DNA from: Oligoflexia bacterium
Lineage (GTDB): Bacteria; Bdellovibrionota; Bdellovibrionia; JABDDW01
NCBI GenBank assembly: GCA_034439615.1
Contig: JAWXAT010000036.1
Span: forward strand, 62,001-126,000
Direction of reading: 5' to 3'
DNA length: 64,000 bases
Shown here: piece by piece, positions 1 to 9,540 of the stretch
Layout: each line of letters opens with the position of its first letter
Numbering within the stretch: position 1 is the first letter of the stretch
The notes under the pieces: model-generated
Database searches by the model: none
Told to the model about the DNA's origin: nothing
What the model saw: the letters and a program-made list of their open reading frames with translations, nothing else
Translations under genes and position numbers: made by a program

Positions 1-472
1 AAGTCGATTTAGTTTTTGAAATATCAAGATAGTTTTTCGCTAAATACCGTGGAAAATCTAAAAGTTTATTAAGCTCCGAAGGATACCCGGGTTCAGAAAA
101 AGTCCAGGGGTCTGGTAAAAAAAACTGACAATGAGCTGCGTTATTGCGACTGGCATTCATGGCGCCCCAAACACCACTGGTCACCCCTTTTTGAGATAAA
201 ACCTCCCAAATCTGCGGAGCTCCTAAATGAGGTACATCACCTAGATGTTTAATCTGATGTTCACTAGAAGGTGTGCCCGTGTGTACTGAAACCCACTGTA
301 CCCAAGGCTCTAAGAAATTACTGTCGTAAGTATCAGAAGTTCGCGTTGTGGATTGGGGATAAGTTAAAACTTTTTGGATGTTTTTTAACGAAAGGGCCTT
401 TGATGCTTCTGTGAGAAGATCTTTATTGTACTCATTGAGTTCAAATAACAAAATTCTCTTTTGTTTTTTCAT
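1..472 (-). CDS. Alkaline-phosphatase/phosphodiesterase-superfamily-like protein (C-terminus cut by window edge)
   Basis: The first 157 codons of a minus-strand gene are present; the rest lies beyond the left edge. It starts MKKQKRILLFELNEYN and continues through LEPWVQWVSVHTGTPSSEH and a FFLPDPW block. This arrangement (an N-terminal beta strand with FELNE, then a WVS.HTG segment) resembles type I phosphodiesterase/alkaline-phosphatase-fold proteins that turn up in surface polysaccharide loci. The family is recalled, and the metal site cannot be judged because the later ligands are missing. The ATG at 470-472 overlaps the stop of the upstream GT2-GtrA gene by 4 nt (ATGA), so the two are probably translationally coupled. 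The substrate is unknown. Confidence 0.6.
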   Translation of the reverse strand, partial: MKKQKRILLFELNEYNKDLLTEASKALSLKNIQKVLTYPQSTTRTSDTYDSNFLEPWVQWVSVHTGTPSSEHQIKHLGDVPHLGAPQIWEVLSQKGVTSGVWGAMNASRNNAAHCQFFLPDPWTFSEPGYPSELNKLLDFPRYLAKNYLDISKTKST

Positions 473-1530
473 GACCTCTCAACCTCGGGTGGTCTAAAGA
501 TCAAATCACGCTGAATCACAAAATTGAATAAGAAAAGTGTGGAATCCACCGCCACTCGAGAAAAATAAACATTAAAATGCCACTGCTCAACAAACAAGAT
601 CATGAGCGCGTATGAAATTCCAAGAAGACTTAGCCAAAGTGTTGCGTACTGCACCAATACTTTGCCCATTTTTTTATCTGATTTAAAAACAAAAATCTTA
701 GATCCCGTGACATTGACAACGGCTCCACCTAAACGTCCGAAAAGAACGCTGTTAAAGACCTGACCTGAAAAATAATAGACGATAGAAAAAATAATCAGGT
801 CAGTCATGTAAGTCACTAAAGAGAGCGAGATGAATCGAAGAAAAATAAAATAAATACGAAACGAATCTAAAAACGGATTAAAATGTGAACTTTGATTGTT
901 ATTCTCGTAAACAGTGGCAATGGCCACTTCATTTAACGAGTAACCACTTCGAACAGCCGTGATGAGCATATCGAGTTCAAATTCATAGCGCGTGCTTTTT
1001 ATTGGTAAAAGAGTGCTCAAAAAAGCCGTGGGGATGCCTCTTAAACCTGTTTGTGTATCAACCAATTTTTTACCTATAAGCAAACGAAAGATGTTTCTTG
1101 TCATCAAATTGCCAAAGCGACTGCGCAGAGGTACTTCACCTTGAAATGCACGAGAACCCAAAATCAATGAATTTGCACTTTGCAAAAGCTCTTGGGCTAC
1201 TTTGAGCACATCCCCAGGACGGTGCTGCCCATCGGCATCCACAGTGACAACACCTTTGACGTTTGGTTGATTTACCAAAATATGGTTAAAAGCCGTCTTA
1301 AGCGCTGCTCCTTTACCAAGGTTCACTGCATGGTGAAGCAGGGTCACTTCATTTTTTTGAGAAAGCTTGTCTAAAACGGCGGTTTTTTCAGGGCGTGAAC
1401 CATCATTCACAACTACGATGGAGGAAAACCCTAAACTAATAAGCTCCTCTACCAATAAAACCAATGAAGGATCTGGTTGATAGGCAGGAATGATCAATGG
1501 CGGTAAGATAGGGTTTTGCAAAACAGGCAT
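469..1530 (-). CDS. GT2 glycosyltransferase fused to GtrA-like membrane domain
   Basis: A 353-aa protein. Residues about 10-220 are a family 2 (DPM1-type) glycosyltransferase with VVVNDGS near the N-terminus and the metal/nucleotide-binding VDADGQHRPGD motif. Residues about 225-350 are hydrophobic with four predicted membrane segments and look like a GtrA-type flippase domain. Proteins of this kind usually make or flip polyprenyl-phosphate-linked sugars at the inner membrane for modification of surface glycans. The fusion of both functions is known for this family. The start lies only 35 nt from the divergent membrane-protein gene. No clear ribosome-binding site precedes the ATG. The sugar is unknown. 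Confidence 0.85.
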   Translation of the reverse strand: MPVLQNPILPPLIIPAYQPDPSLVLLVEELISLGFSSIVVVNDGSRPEKTAVLDKLSQKNEVTLLHHAVNLGKGAALKTAFNHILVNQPNVKGVVTVDADGQHRPGDVLKVAQELLQSANSLILGSRAFQGEVPLRSRFGNLMTRNIFRLLIGKKLVDTQTGLRGIPTAFLSTLLPIKSTRYEFELDMLITAVRSGYSLNEVAIATVYENNNQSSHFNPFLDSFRIYFIFLRFISLSLVTYMTDLIIFSIVYYFSGQVFNSVLFGRLGGAVVNVTGSKIFVFKSDKKMGKVLVQYATLWLSLLGISYALMILFVEQWHFNVYFSRVAVDSTLFLFNFVIQRDLIFRPPEVERS

Positions 1531-1565
1531 AGGTTATGCTTAAATCATCCCCTCATGGAGAAGCA

Positions 1566-2945
1566 ATGAAAAACAAAGAAGCAAGCCTTCAATGGATCCT
1601 AGGTGCCAGCTGCCTTGCAGCTCTTTTCATCTATGTGTTTTTTTTCCTGTTTTTACCCCAAAGTTGGACTCTCAATAACGACTATGGCGTTATAAAATTC
1701 TACACCCGCCCCGATGTAAAAAGTCTTTGGGACGAGATCCAGCATATCGTCTCAAATGGAATGAACGAAGGGCGCTTTATGGTGCTCTGGTGGTCATCAG
1801 TGGTTTTGCGCTATCTTTATCTTCCAATTAAGCCAGCACTTTTTAATTTAATAAATTTAGGCCTAGGAATAATCGCATTAACTGCATTCACAGATTTTTT
1901 AAAAAATCTAAAATTATCACGCATTCAAATTCTTTTAGCTCTGACCATGCTTCTTACAGCATTCACCATGAAAGACTGGATCGCCTATACAGCTTGTGCT
2001 GAGCCTTTGGCCATAACCTTTTTATGCATAGCCTTAGCTCTCTATCGTCGAGAAAAAAAATGGCCAGCACTTTTATTTTTCACATGCTCTTTTCTCTCTA
2101 AAGAAAGTTTTTTTGCTGCGGCTCCGACATTTTTATTTTTAGAATATTTAGATTATAAACGTAAAAAAACTTTCAACTGGCCCATCTTGATTGCTTTTAC
2201 TTTAATTCCATTGGCGTTTGTGGGTTACGTGAAATCTCTTCCCCAGGTTTATACTGCAGGAAAATTTGCTCAATTCACCTTCAAAGGAATCCTTAAAGCA
2301 CTTATTTTACCGCCACTGAAATGCTACGGCCCTTTTTTACTTTTAGTGGGTCATGATGTTTATCAACGAAAACAATGGATTTCAAAAGAATCCTTTGCAC
2401 CAGTAGGTTTGGGTTCAATTATCGTTTTAGTATTTAGTATTTTCTTAAGTGGTTGGGGTGAATATGATTCTTGGTCTTATCTTCATATGTTTATACCTTT
2501 TGGTTGGGCCTTAATTCTTGCAGGCCTTTGGCAACCCGCTACAAATCCTCAAGAAAAAATACAAATCGGACTCACTTTAGCCTCATGTCTTTTTGGACTA
2601 TTAATCACCATCAACGGGTCATTTAATCTTTGGACTTTCTTTGCCAATGCTAAAACAACAGCAGAAATTGCTTGTAGCGATTACAAACAAACCCCTGATT
2701 TAAAAATTTTCACCAATTGCCAAGAAGGGGCCGTACAATTAGCCAACTACTTAGCGTTGAGTGGTCAGTGTACAAATTTACCTGAAATAAAATGGATGCC
2801 TACGGGCTCGCTACCAGCAAATACTCAAGCCCCCTATGAGATGCTCCTAGCTAGCCGTTGGTGCACCCCTTATGATACAAGCATGACGGCTCCAAGCCGA
2901 ATAGAGCTACGACACTGGACTATTTTAAAAAACCTGAACAAGTAA
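1566..2945 (+). CDS. Polytopic membrane protein, GT-C-like, function unknown
   Basis: A predicted 459-aa integral membrane protein with about ten hydrophobic segments. The order of short soluble loops and helices resembles GT-C type glycosyltransferases that use polyprenyl-linked donors, but no diagnostic acidic motif is decisive. I place the start at ATG 1566 because GGAG sits at 1557-1560 with a 5-nt spacer. An earlier in-frame ATG at 1536 has no ribosome-binding site. It heads a run of plus-strand genes that includes the heptose phosphatase and the transaldolase. The related proteins at 5156-6481 and 51236-52624 have similar style but are not obviously close homologues. Confidence 0.65.
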   Translation: MKNKEASLQWILGASCLAALFIYVFFFLFLPQSWTLNNDYGVIKFYTRPDVKSLWDEIQHIVSNGMNEGRFMVLWWSSVVLRYLYLPIKPALFNLINLGLGIIALTAFTDFLKNLKLSRIQILLALTMLLTAFTMKDWIAYTACAEPLAITFLCIALALYRREKKWPALLFFTCSFLSKESFFAAAPTFLFLEYLDYKRKKTFNWPILIAFTLIPLAFVGYVKSLPQVYTAGKFAQFTFKGILKALILPPLKCYGPFLLLVGHDVYQRKQWISKESFAPVGLGSIIVLVFSIFLSGWGEYDSWSYLHMFIPFGWALILAGLWQPATNPQEKIQIGLTLASCLFGLLITINGSFNLWTFFANAKTTAEIACSDYKQTPDLKIFTNCQEGAVQLANYLALSGQCTNLPEIKWMPTGSLPANTQAPYEMLLASRWCTPYDTSMTAPSRIELRHWTILKNLNK

Positions 2946-2956
2946 ACGGATTGTTG

Positions 2957-3499
2957 ATGAATTTAAAACCCAATAAAGCTGTATTTCTTGACCGTGATGG
3001 GGTGATCAACGAAGGTGTCATTCGAGGTGGTAAACCCTATCCACCACAAACGGTGGCGGAGTTTAAACTTTTACCCGGCGTGAGCGAAGCCGTGATGGCG
3101 CTAAAAAAAGCTGGATATAAAATCATCGTCACCACCAATCAGCCCGATGTCAGTCAAGGAAAACAAAAAATGGAAGTCATTGAAGCCATGCATGGTCTTT
3201 TAAAAAAATGGCTCCCTCTTGATGCCATCAAAGTTTGTTTTCATGTTGATTCAGATAATTGCGAATGCCGAAAACCAAAAGCAGGAATGATTTTTGAAGC
3301 ATCAAAAGAGTTTAATATCGATCTTAAAAAGTCATTTATGATCGGCGATCGTTGGCGAGATGTTGAAGCTGGTCAAACCGCTGGGTGTACATGTTTTTTT
3401 CTTGAATATGATTATAAAGAAAAAAAGCCCGCACAGCCGTATATCAAAGTTCAATCTCTATTAGAAGCCGGCCAAAAAATAATTTCCGGAACATTTTAA
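2957..3499 (+). CDS. gmhB: HAD-family D-glycero-D-manno-heptose 1,7-bisphosphate phosphatase-like
   Basis: A protein of about 180 aa with the HAD nucleophile motif FLDRDGVIN at its N-terminus, the second motif TTNQ, and IGDRWRDVEAG for the last acidic motif. These are typical of the GmhB/HisB-N branch, which removes the C1 phosphate of heptose bisphosphate on the way to nucleotide-activated heptose. A C-x-H...C-x-C cluster before RKP (CFHVDSDNCECRKP) corresponds to the GmhB zinc site, but with a shortened loop between the two halves. The start is the ATG at 2957, after two in-frame TTG codons. The stop overlaps the next ATG (TAATG). A reversed-order heptose kinase/nucleotidyltransferase at 36337-37896 could act in the same pathway. 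Confidence 0.8.
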   Translation: MNLKPNKAVFLDRDGVINEGVIRGGKPYPPQTVAEFKLLPGVSEAVMALKKAGYKIIVTTNQPDVSQGKQKMEVIEAMHGLLKKWLPLDAIKVCFHVDSDNCECRKPKAGMIFEASKEFNIDLKKSFMIGDRWRDVEAGQTAGCTCFFLEYDYKEKKPAQPYIKVQSLLEAGQKIISGTF

Positions 3500-5130
3500 T
3501 GCAAAAAGAAATGAATCTTATCGTCAATAATAAAGTCGCAGCGCGCGTTTCCTTTCAAGGAAAGAATGCGCCCGACAGGCTTATTGATTACGATATGAAC
3601 GAAGCTCTTAAAAATGCTGAAAAATTTTATTCAGAGTTTTATGCTCAAAGTAAAAATCCACTGGCAAAAACAAGAGAGATTCAATTTGAGCAATTAATTA
3701 AAATTCTCAACCCTTATTTAGGTCAGTTATCTACAAAAACAACACTTGATGTAGGTTGTGGAAATGGAAGCTTTGTTGATTTTTTAGAAAAAAATCTAAG
3801 TAATGATTTTAAATCCTTCGGCGTTGAGCCCGCACTAAAAGAAGAAACTGCTAAGCTTAAAAAAATCTCACTTCATGAAATTTCAAATAATAATAAAATT
3901 CCACAAAATTATTCTTTGGTTTCACTTTTAGATGTGTTTGAGCATTTTTCAAACCCTGAAGAGGGTTTAACCCATCTGACAAAACTCATCGAAAACCAAG
4001 GACTTTTACTTTTAAAAGTGCCCAATAAAAATTCAACTTTTTATCGTTTGGGGAAAGCCTTAAGAGGTTTTCTACCGCCATTAAGCAATCTGATTTTATC
4101 TCGCCTTTTTCAAATCAATTACCCACCACCCCATTTTTTCTATTACGATTTAGAATCACTTGAAAGGGCTTTAGAACCCAGGTTTATGATCTTACACAAA
4201 AGTTTTATGTCTGAATGCCCAGTAAGAGGGCTCTGGACGCGCTTTTGGGGAATCCCGACATTATTACGCCCATTGGCAATTTGCCTTGGATTGATATATC
4301 GCCTTTTCTCATTGCGCAATTTCAATGATGCCATCGTAATTTTGGCTCAAAAACGTGGACTTCTCACCCCGAACCATAATAAAAATAATGGATTCGAAAA
4401 ACACAAGGGAGATTCTATGACTCAGCAAAAACTCAAAATTCATGTGTACGCCGATGGTGCCAATAAAGAAGAAATGATCAAGCGTAACAAAGAAGGCTTT
4501 GTCAAAGGATTTACTACTAACCCAACATTGATGGCAAAAGTCGGAATCAAAGACTATGAAGCCTTTGCTCGTGATGTTTTAAAAGATATTAAAGATCTCC
4601 CAATTTCCTTTGAAGTTTTCTCAGATGATTTTAATGAAATGAAAAAACAAGCTCTAAAAATCAATTCATGGGGTTCAAACGTTAACGTTAAGATCCCAAT
4701 CACCAATACAAAAAAACAACCTTCACTAGCACTGATTAAAGATCTCTTAGCTGAAGGAATTAAACTTAATGTCACAGCGATCTTTACTCGCGAACAACTA
4801 ATCGGCCTAAAAGAAGTTATGAAGCCTCAAGATGATGTTATCGTCTCTGTATTTGCTGGACGTATTGCTGACGCAGGAGTTGATCCAATTCCTGTGATGC
4901 AAGAAACTGTAAAAATGTTTGCCCCCTTGAAAGGTGCAAAAGTTTTATGGGCCTCACCTCGTGAAGTGCTCAACGCCTATCAAGCTGAAGAGTGCGGATG
5001 TCACATCATCACCATGACTGATGATCTGATTAAAAAACTTTCTCTTCGCGGAAAAGATCTCACCGAGTATTCTCTAGACACAGTAAAAATGTTCTACGAC
5101 GATGCAACAAAGGCCGGCTTTAGTCTTTAA
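3499..5130 (+). CDS. SAM-dependent methyltransferase fused in frame to a transaldolase
   Basis: One open frame of 543 codons contains two unrelated enzymes. Residues about 50-260 are a class I methyltransferase with the SAM-binding LDVGCGNGSF motif and a later LLDVFEHFSNPEEG segment. Residues 307-543 are a transaldolase/fructose-6-phosphate-aldolase-like barrel with GFTTNPTLM and the Schiff-base lysine region NVNVKIPI. Met307 (ATG 4417) is preceded by a strong ribosome-binding site, so a free transaldolase of about 237 aa is probably also made, or is the main product. Members of this transaldolase group occur in capsule and LPS loci; the sugar-phosphate substrate cannot be told. The methyltransferase part ends in a hydrophobic stretch (about 210-285). 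Confidence 0.8.
   Translation: MQKEMNLIVNNKVAARVSFQGKNAPDRLIDYDMNEALKNAEKFYSEFYAQSKNPLAKTREIQFEQLIKILNPYLGQLSTKTTLDVGCGNGSFVDFLEKNLSNDFKSFGVEPALKEETAKLKKISLHEISNNNKIPQNYSLVSLLDVFEHFSNPEEGLTHLTKLIENQGLLLLKVPNKNSTFYRLGKALRGFLPPLSNLILSRLFQINYPPPHFFYYDLESLERALEPRFMILHKSFMSECPVRGLWTRFWGIPTLLRPLAICLGLIYRLFSLRNFNDAIVILAQKRGLLTPNHNKNNGFEKHKGDSMTQQKLKIHVYADGANKEEMIKRNKEGFVKGFTTNPTLMAKVGIKDYEAFARDVLKDIKDLPISFEVFSDDFNEMKKQALKINSWGSNVNVKIPITNTKKQPSLALIKDLLAEGIKLNVTAIFTREQLIGLKEVMKPQDDVIVSVFAGRIADAGVDPIPVMQETVKMFAPLKGAKVLWASPREVLNAYQAEECGCHIITMTDDLIKKLSLRGKDLTEYSLDTVKMFYDDATKAGFSL
4405..4419 (+). promoter_or_regulatory. Internal ribosome-binding site and ATG for the transaldolase part
   Basis: AAGGGAG at 4405-4411 is followed by a 5-nt spacer and ATG at 4417-4419, in frame with the upstream methyltransferase and exactly where the transaldolase domain begins. 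This suggests independent initiation of a free transaldolase within the fused reading frame. Confidence 0.7.
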
Positions 5131-5155
5131 TTTACCTTAACAAACAGGATTCCCC

Positions 5156-6481
5156 ATGGCCAAACCAACTTGGCGACACCTTGTACTTATCTTGGCTAGT
5201 GGTGTTTTACTTCAAATCATCTTCAGTCAGCCCTTTTTTGGGCTCATGGATGATGCAAGTAATCTCTCTCAACTTTTACCCAAAATTCAAAAGCAAGGTC
5301 TTCTAGCTGCCACCCTTGATTATTTAAAACTCGATCTTCAGTGGGGAATGTTCAGGCTAACGTATCCGTCTATGGTTTATTTTCTGTACGGTCTTGGGGC
5401 GAGTTTTGGGCCCACTGTATTTTTTCTTTTAAACGCCGTTTTTGTCATGGGCATTTTGTATCTCAACGCACATGTGTTCTCACTGATTCTTAAAATCGAC
5501 AAATGGCTTCTACTGCTTTTTATGGCAGCCTTCCCCTACACTTTTGATTTATTTCAGCACCCCAGTCTTCAAGAAAAAATGGTCATGCTCTGGGGAGCAA
5601 GTCTTCTGTGGGCATGTCATAAAAAAAACCTCACAGGAATTATTGTTTTTGCTGCTTTAGGCTTTTTTAGTAAAGCCTCATTTTGCATTTATATTCCCAT
5701 GGGGTTTTTAACACTCTTAAGTGCGAGTCAATTTAAAATCAAAAAGGACAAACTGTTATTAGGTGTTTATATTTTGGCAAGTTGCTCAGGAGTTCTGTTC
5801 TTGGCTTGGGTGGCTTCAAAAGGATCTTACACGGCTCGGTATTCACCGCAAAATATTCTCCATAACTTAAAAAGCCTCCATGGTATTTTCTTTTTGGCCA
5901 TACTCTCGTTAAGTTTTTTTATTTTAATTCGATTCAAAAAAATCAGCCAGTGGATTCCATGGACCGGCGTATTAAGTTTCATTGTGGTTTTTTTGCCATG
6001 GCATATCGGCGCCTACTTGCAATCTGTCATTGCACCAACACTTGCTGCACTTTCTCTACAAGTGGCCATACTTGTGTTCCCCAAGAAAAAATACTGGGCA
6101 AGTGCATTAGGAGTTTTAGCTATCACTGTAACCAGCTACCGCTCTTATGGAATGTTCACTCGCCTTCGCGATATCAAGAACATCGTGACACTTGCTCCCA
6201 CCCTTGAACAGCAAGGTGTGAAGCTCATTTGGGTACCCTGCTGGGAAGGGCGTGGTGCTATGGAATATTATTTAAAAGATTTAGCAAAAACAAAATTAGA
6301 AGTGCGTTTTTTAAATGAAAATACATTACCCACTGCTGGGCCTGTTTTTTTTGATGGATCTATGTGTGTTTTGCCGCAAGCCGTTCGACTAGACGCCCAA
6401 TGCAAAAAAACCTCTCTTTATAAGAGTAAACTAAGAAAGGGCTACGAACTTGCCAGCTTTGAATGTGAAAAAACTCTTTAA
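5156..6481 (+). CDS. Polytopic membrane protein, GT-C-like, function unknown
   Basis: A 441-aa predicted inner-membrane protein with about ten hydrophobic helices and a soluble C-terminal tail of about 90 residues. Near the N-terminus, after the first helix, lies GLMDDASN, an acidic pair in the first outer loop such as GT-C glycosyltransferases use. That is suggestive only. The ATG at 5156 follows AGGA at about 5147. The tail is cysteine-containing (several Cys in the last 80 residues), which would fit a periplasmic domain. The next gene starts inside its 3' end, giving a 32-nt overlap. I cannot name its substrate. Confidence 0.6.
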   Translation: MAKPTWRHLVLILASGVLLQIIFSQPFFGLMDDASNLSQLLPKIQKQGLLAATLDYLKLDLQWGMFRLTYPSMVYFLYGLGASFGPTVFFLLNAVFVMGILYLNAHVFSLILKIDKWLLLLFMAAFPYTFDLFQHPSLQEKMVMLWGASLLWACHKKNLTGIIVFAALGFFSKASFCIYIPMGFLTLLSASQFKIKKDKLLLGVYILASCSGVLFLAWVASKGSYTARYSPQNILHNLKSLHGIFFLAILSLSFFILIRFKKISQWIPWTGVLSFIVVFLPWHIGAYLQSVIAPTLAALSLQVAILVFPKKKYWASALGVLAITVTSYRSYGMFTRLRDIKNIVTLAPTLEQQGVKLIWVPCWEGRGAMEYYLKDLAKTKLEVRFLNENTLPTAGPVFFDGSMCVLPQAVRLDAQCKKTSLYKSKLRKGYELASFECEKTL

Positions 6482-8252
6482 GAAGTTCTTTGTCAAAGAG
6501 ATTTCCTTGGCTTTTGCAATTTGTCTTTTGCCCATGCTTCCTATTTTACGCTTGAAGTATTCTTACTATGTAGATTGGAACATCGTTAATTGGTTTATCG
6601 CGTATACAGGAGAATTTTTTAAACACCATTTAAGTTTTCCTGAAGTTTTTAATACGTATCAACAGGTGGGTGATACCACCTCGTTTTTTTACTCAACTTT
6701 TTTAAGCTGGATCGTGGCCATTCCAAGTGCGTTTGTCGGAACCAATATCGCTTACCGAGTCTTTGCTATTTTTTTAATGTTCCTTCAATTTTTCTTAGTC
6801 AAAAATGCTTTCTCTCTTATCAGCAAACAAAAATATATCGGTTGGGCAGTTAGCACAATGGTCACCTGGGCCATATTTCCTATGACAACTCTTTATAATC
6901 GATCAGCTGTTGTAGAATTTAGCTCAGCTGTGATTATGCATTGTACTTTAGCCTGTCTTTTAACCACGGCTTTTCATTCACAACGAAGACTAAGACTTCT
7001 TTCTCTCTATTGCGCTGGTTTTTTATTTGCCATAGCAGCAGGGTCTCACCCACTCGTGGGGCTATACGGAAGTGTTTTTATTCTTTTAATAGCTCCCGGG
7101 CTTTTAATGGTTTCAAAAAATCGAAAAGAAATGCTTAAACACGGTGTTTCAGTGGCCCTACTTATAGCCATGTCTTTGTCTTTTTTGATTTATACCAATC
7201 ATAAATTTAACAAACATCTAGATGTCACCAGCACACTTCAAATCGGATTTTTTTCTGAAAATGTTGATAGGCTTTCTACTCGGTTTTTTCCCATTGCCCA
7301 TGACCCACGAACTGCTGGCAGTAGCCACGAGCAAGTGATCGCAGACCATGTGACAGCGCCCTATCTTGATGCGCAAATAAATTTAGCTCTTTTTATAGGA
7401 GTAGTTTTTTTACTGATTTTAATCTTTAAACGAAAAAAGAGAATTAAATTTAACTCAAACCTAGGTTTTGGAATAAGTTCATTTGTTATCTTTTCTTTTT
7501 TTCTTTGGGCGTCTCTTTCATTTACCCCTTGGAGTTTTTTGCCCATGATTTTTCGCGTAGCCCAGTACGCTTGTCGTCTTGTGAATTACAGCAATATGGC
7601 ATTATTGATGACACTTGCCGGGCTTTTAAGTTTTGCGGCTATCCAAGAAGAACTAAAATCAAAGAAATATAAAATCGCCGTAATTATTTGCTTGTGTTTT
7701 AGCGCTCTCAGTTTAGGAACAAAACTGCCTCGAGCAAATTTAAGTGCTGTATACAATATTTTCCCTGGCGCTTTTTTAAACGGACCAAAAGATACCATAC
7801 TTGATATGAGTAAAGGTGGGCCCGTAGATATTTGGAACTATACCACCCCCTCACTCTACAAACACCATGTTCAAACGACTGCAGACAATGTGGTCTTAAC
7901 ACCCATCCCGGTGCTTACAGGATCTAACTTTGGTAAAACAGATAAAAAAACTTTTTCACTCGCAGAAGAAAGTTTCATTCAGACAAATGTTCATATTTTT
8001 CCATGGAACAAACTTTTTATTAATAATCAACTTGTCAAAGATGAAGATCTTTATAGCTTCAAAGAAATTAAACTTAGCGTGACCCGTTTTTTCGCCCTCA
8101 AACTTCCCAAGGGTGAATACGAAATCAAATACGAATTTATGCCGAATTCACTTTGGCAAATACTCAGAATACTTTCACAACTTACATTGGTAGTTTGGTT
8201 TTTAGGACTTGTTTTATTGGCTGGAAAAGAACTAAAAAAGAGAGCTGCTTAA
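6450..8252 (+). CDS. Large GT-C-like membrane protein with PTPS-related domain (paralogue 1)
   Basis: A 600-aa protein with roughly eleven membrane helices and a C-terminal soluble domain ending in a last helix. The segment FPMTTLYNRSAVVEFSSA matches the YNR.A..EF signature I associate with the 6-pyruvoyl-tetrahydropterin-synthase-related membrane family (Pfam PTPS_related), a GT-C-like group. The gene at 16828-18579 is a clear paralogue: both share PYLDAQ.N and a similar C-terminal WNK beta-rich region. The TTG at 6450 is supported by AAGGG at 6437-6441; an in-frame GTG at 6465 is an alternative. It ends 1 nt from the stop of the convergent acyltransferase pseudogene. It probably adds a sugar to a lipid-linked glycan, but this is inferred. 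Confidence 0.65.
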   Translation: MPALNVKKLFKKFFVKEISLAFAICLLPMLPILRLKYSYYVDWNIVNWFIAYTGEFFKHHLSFPEVFNTYQQVGDTTSFFYSTFLSWIVAIPSAFVGTNIAYRVFAIFLMFLQFFLVKNAFSLISKQKYIGWAVSTMVTWAIFPMTTLYNRSAVVEFSSAVIMHCTLACLLTTAFHSQRRLRLLSLYCAGFLFAIAAGSHPLVGLYGSVFILLIAPGLLMVSKNRKEMLKHGVSVALLIAMSLSFLIYTNHKFNKHLDVTSTLQIGFFSENVDRLSTRFFPIAHDPRTAGSSHEQVIADHVTAPYLDAQINLALFIGVVFLLILIFKRKKRIKFNSNLGFGISSFVIFSFFLWASLSFTPWSFLPMIFRVAQYACRLVNYSNMALLMTLAGLLSFAAIQEELKSKKYKIAVIICLCFSALSLGTKLPRANLSAVYNIFPGAFLNGPKDTILDMSKGGPVDIWNYTTPSLYKHHVQTTADNVVLTPIPVLTGSNFGKTDKKTFSLAEESFIQTNVHIFPWNKLFINNQLVKDEDLYSFKEIKLSVTRFFALKLPKGEYEIKYEFMPNSLWQILRILSQLTLVVWFLGLVLLAGKELKKRAA

Positions 8253-8253
8253 T

Positions 8254-9540
8254 TTAAAATTGAAAATAAATAAAAGCATCGGTTGAATCTGAAAACTGTC
8301 CAATCATGGATAAGATTAAAACCGATGATAACGTGAATCCCAGCACAGTCCCAGCAATTATTCTTGGTACATTATTTTGAGCATTTAATATTATTTCGGC
8401 AAAGTAATGCACAGGCTTTTCTAAGAAGAAATATTTTTAAAATCAAAATAGAGTGCGATTTGTTTGACGGTATCCATAAAAAACTCTGATTAATAAATGA
8501 TTGAAGACCTGACCAGCGGATGGCTCTTTGTCCGATTAATAACAAGCCATGGTACAAACCCCAGATTAAAAATGTCCAATTAGCGCCGTGCCACACTCCA
8601 GAGATGGCCATGGCTGCAAGCAAGGTTAGGCTTGAATGAAAACGACTGCCGCGGTTTCCACCCATGGGGATGTAGATATAATCACGGATCCATTGGCTTA
8701 AGGTAATATGCCATCTGGTCCAAAATTCTGATGATGATTTTTCCAAGTAAGGTGAGAGAAAGTTCTCAGGCAGATGAATGCCTAAAATACGAGCTACTCC
8801 CCGCCCCATATCTGTGTATCCGCTAAAATCAGCCCATATTTGTGCAGCGTAGCCCAAAACAGCGATAATAAGATTTTGTCGACTAAAGGCACCTGGGTTT
8901 GCAAAAGCCTGATTCACTAAAGGGGCGCAGCGATCAGCGATCATGATTTTTTTAAAAAAGCCCATGCAGAAAAAAGAAAGTCCTATTGAGATATCGTCAA
9001 GACTTGGAGTTCGCAGTTTTCTTAATTGAGGTAAAAGTTCATGAACTCTGACAATGGGCCCCGCCACCAATTGTGCAAAAAAACTTTTAAACAGAGTATA
9101 TTCTTTAAAAGGAATGAAACTAGCCGCACCTCTTGCAAAGTCGATAAGATACGCAATTCCTTGAAGAGTAAAAAAGCTGATCCCCACAGGCAGGGGTAAT
9201 ATTAATTTATTACCACCAAGAAAATCTGGATAAATTTTAATCACTTCACCAGAGAGCCGGGGGGCGTATTTCCAAAAAAACAAATGAAGGGCCATTACAG
9301 AAATGCCCATGCCAAGAAATGGTTTTTTATACTCTGGAAAATGATGTGCTAGCCAAGTAGATAGCCATGATACTGCAATGACAGATAGAAAAATAAGGGT
9401 GTCTAAAAACCCGCCCAAGAGTAAAAAATTAAACTTGCTGATAAAAGAATATAAAATCTAAATTTATAGTTTGGCAGAAAATAAAAAAGAACAAAACAAA
9501 TTGAAAATAAAATGAAAAATTCTGGATTCGAATAAATCAT
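8254..9540 (-). pseudogene. MBOAT (AlgI-like) O-acyltransferase broken by two frameshifts
   Basis: The core shows the MBOAT family clearly: FWTRWHITLSQWIRDY followed by GVWHGANWTFLIWG, with the conserved histidine. AlgI-like proteins transfer acetyl groups across the inner membrane to surface glycans. The open core (8372-9418) has neither a natural start nor a natural end. In another frame, codons from ATG 9540 encode MIYSNPEFFILFSICFVLFY and reach the core through FYSWAGF, then hit TAG. Downstream, FLEKPVHYFAE continues to FIYFQF and a TAA at 8254-8256, the usual AlgI-like ending. Restoring one T in the coding-strand T-run at 9405-9409 and deleting one A at 8434-8438 gives a continuous 428-aa protein. 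Either the gene is decayed or the assembly has two homopolymer errors. Confidence 0.85.

Noticed and set aside
8372-9418. Intact 348-aa MBOAT gene starting at TTG 9418
   Set aside because: The natural start (9540) and end (8254) are readable in another frame, so this frame is only the middle of a broken gene.
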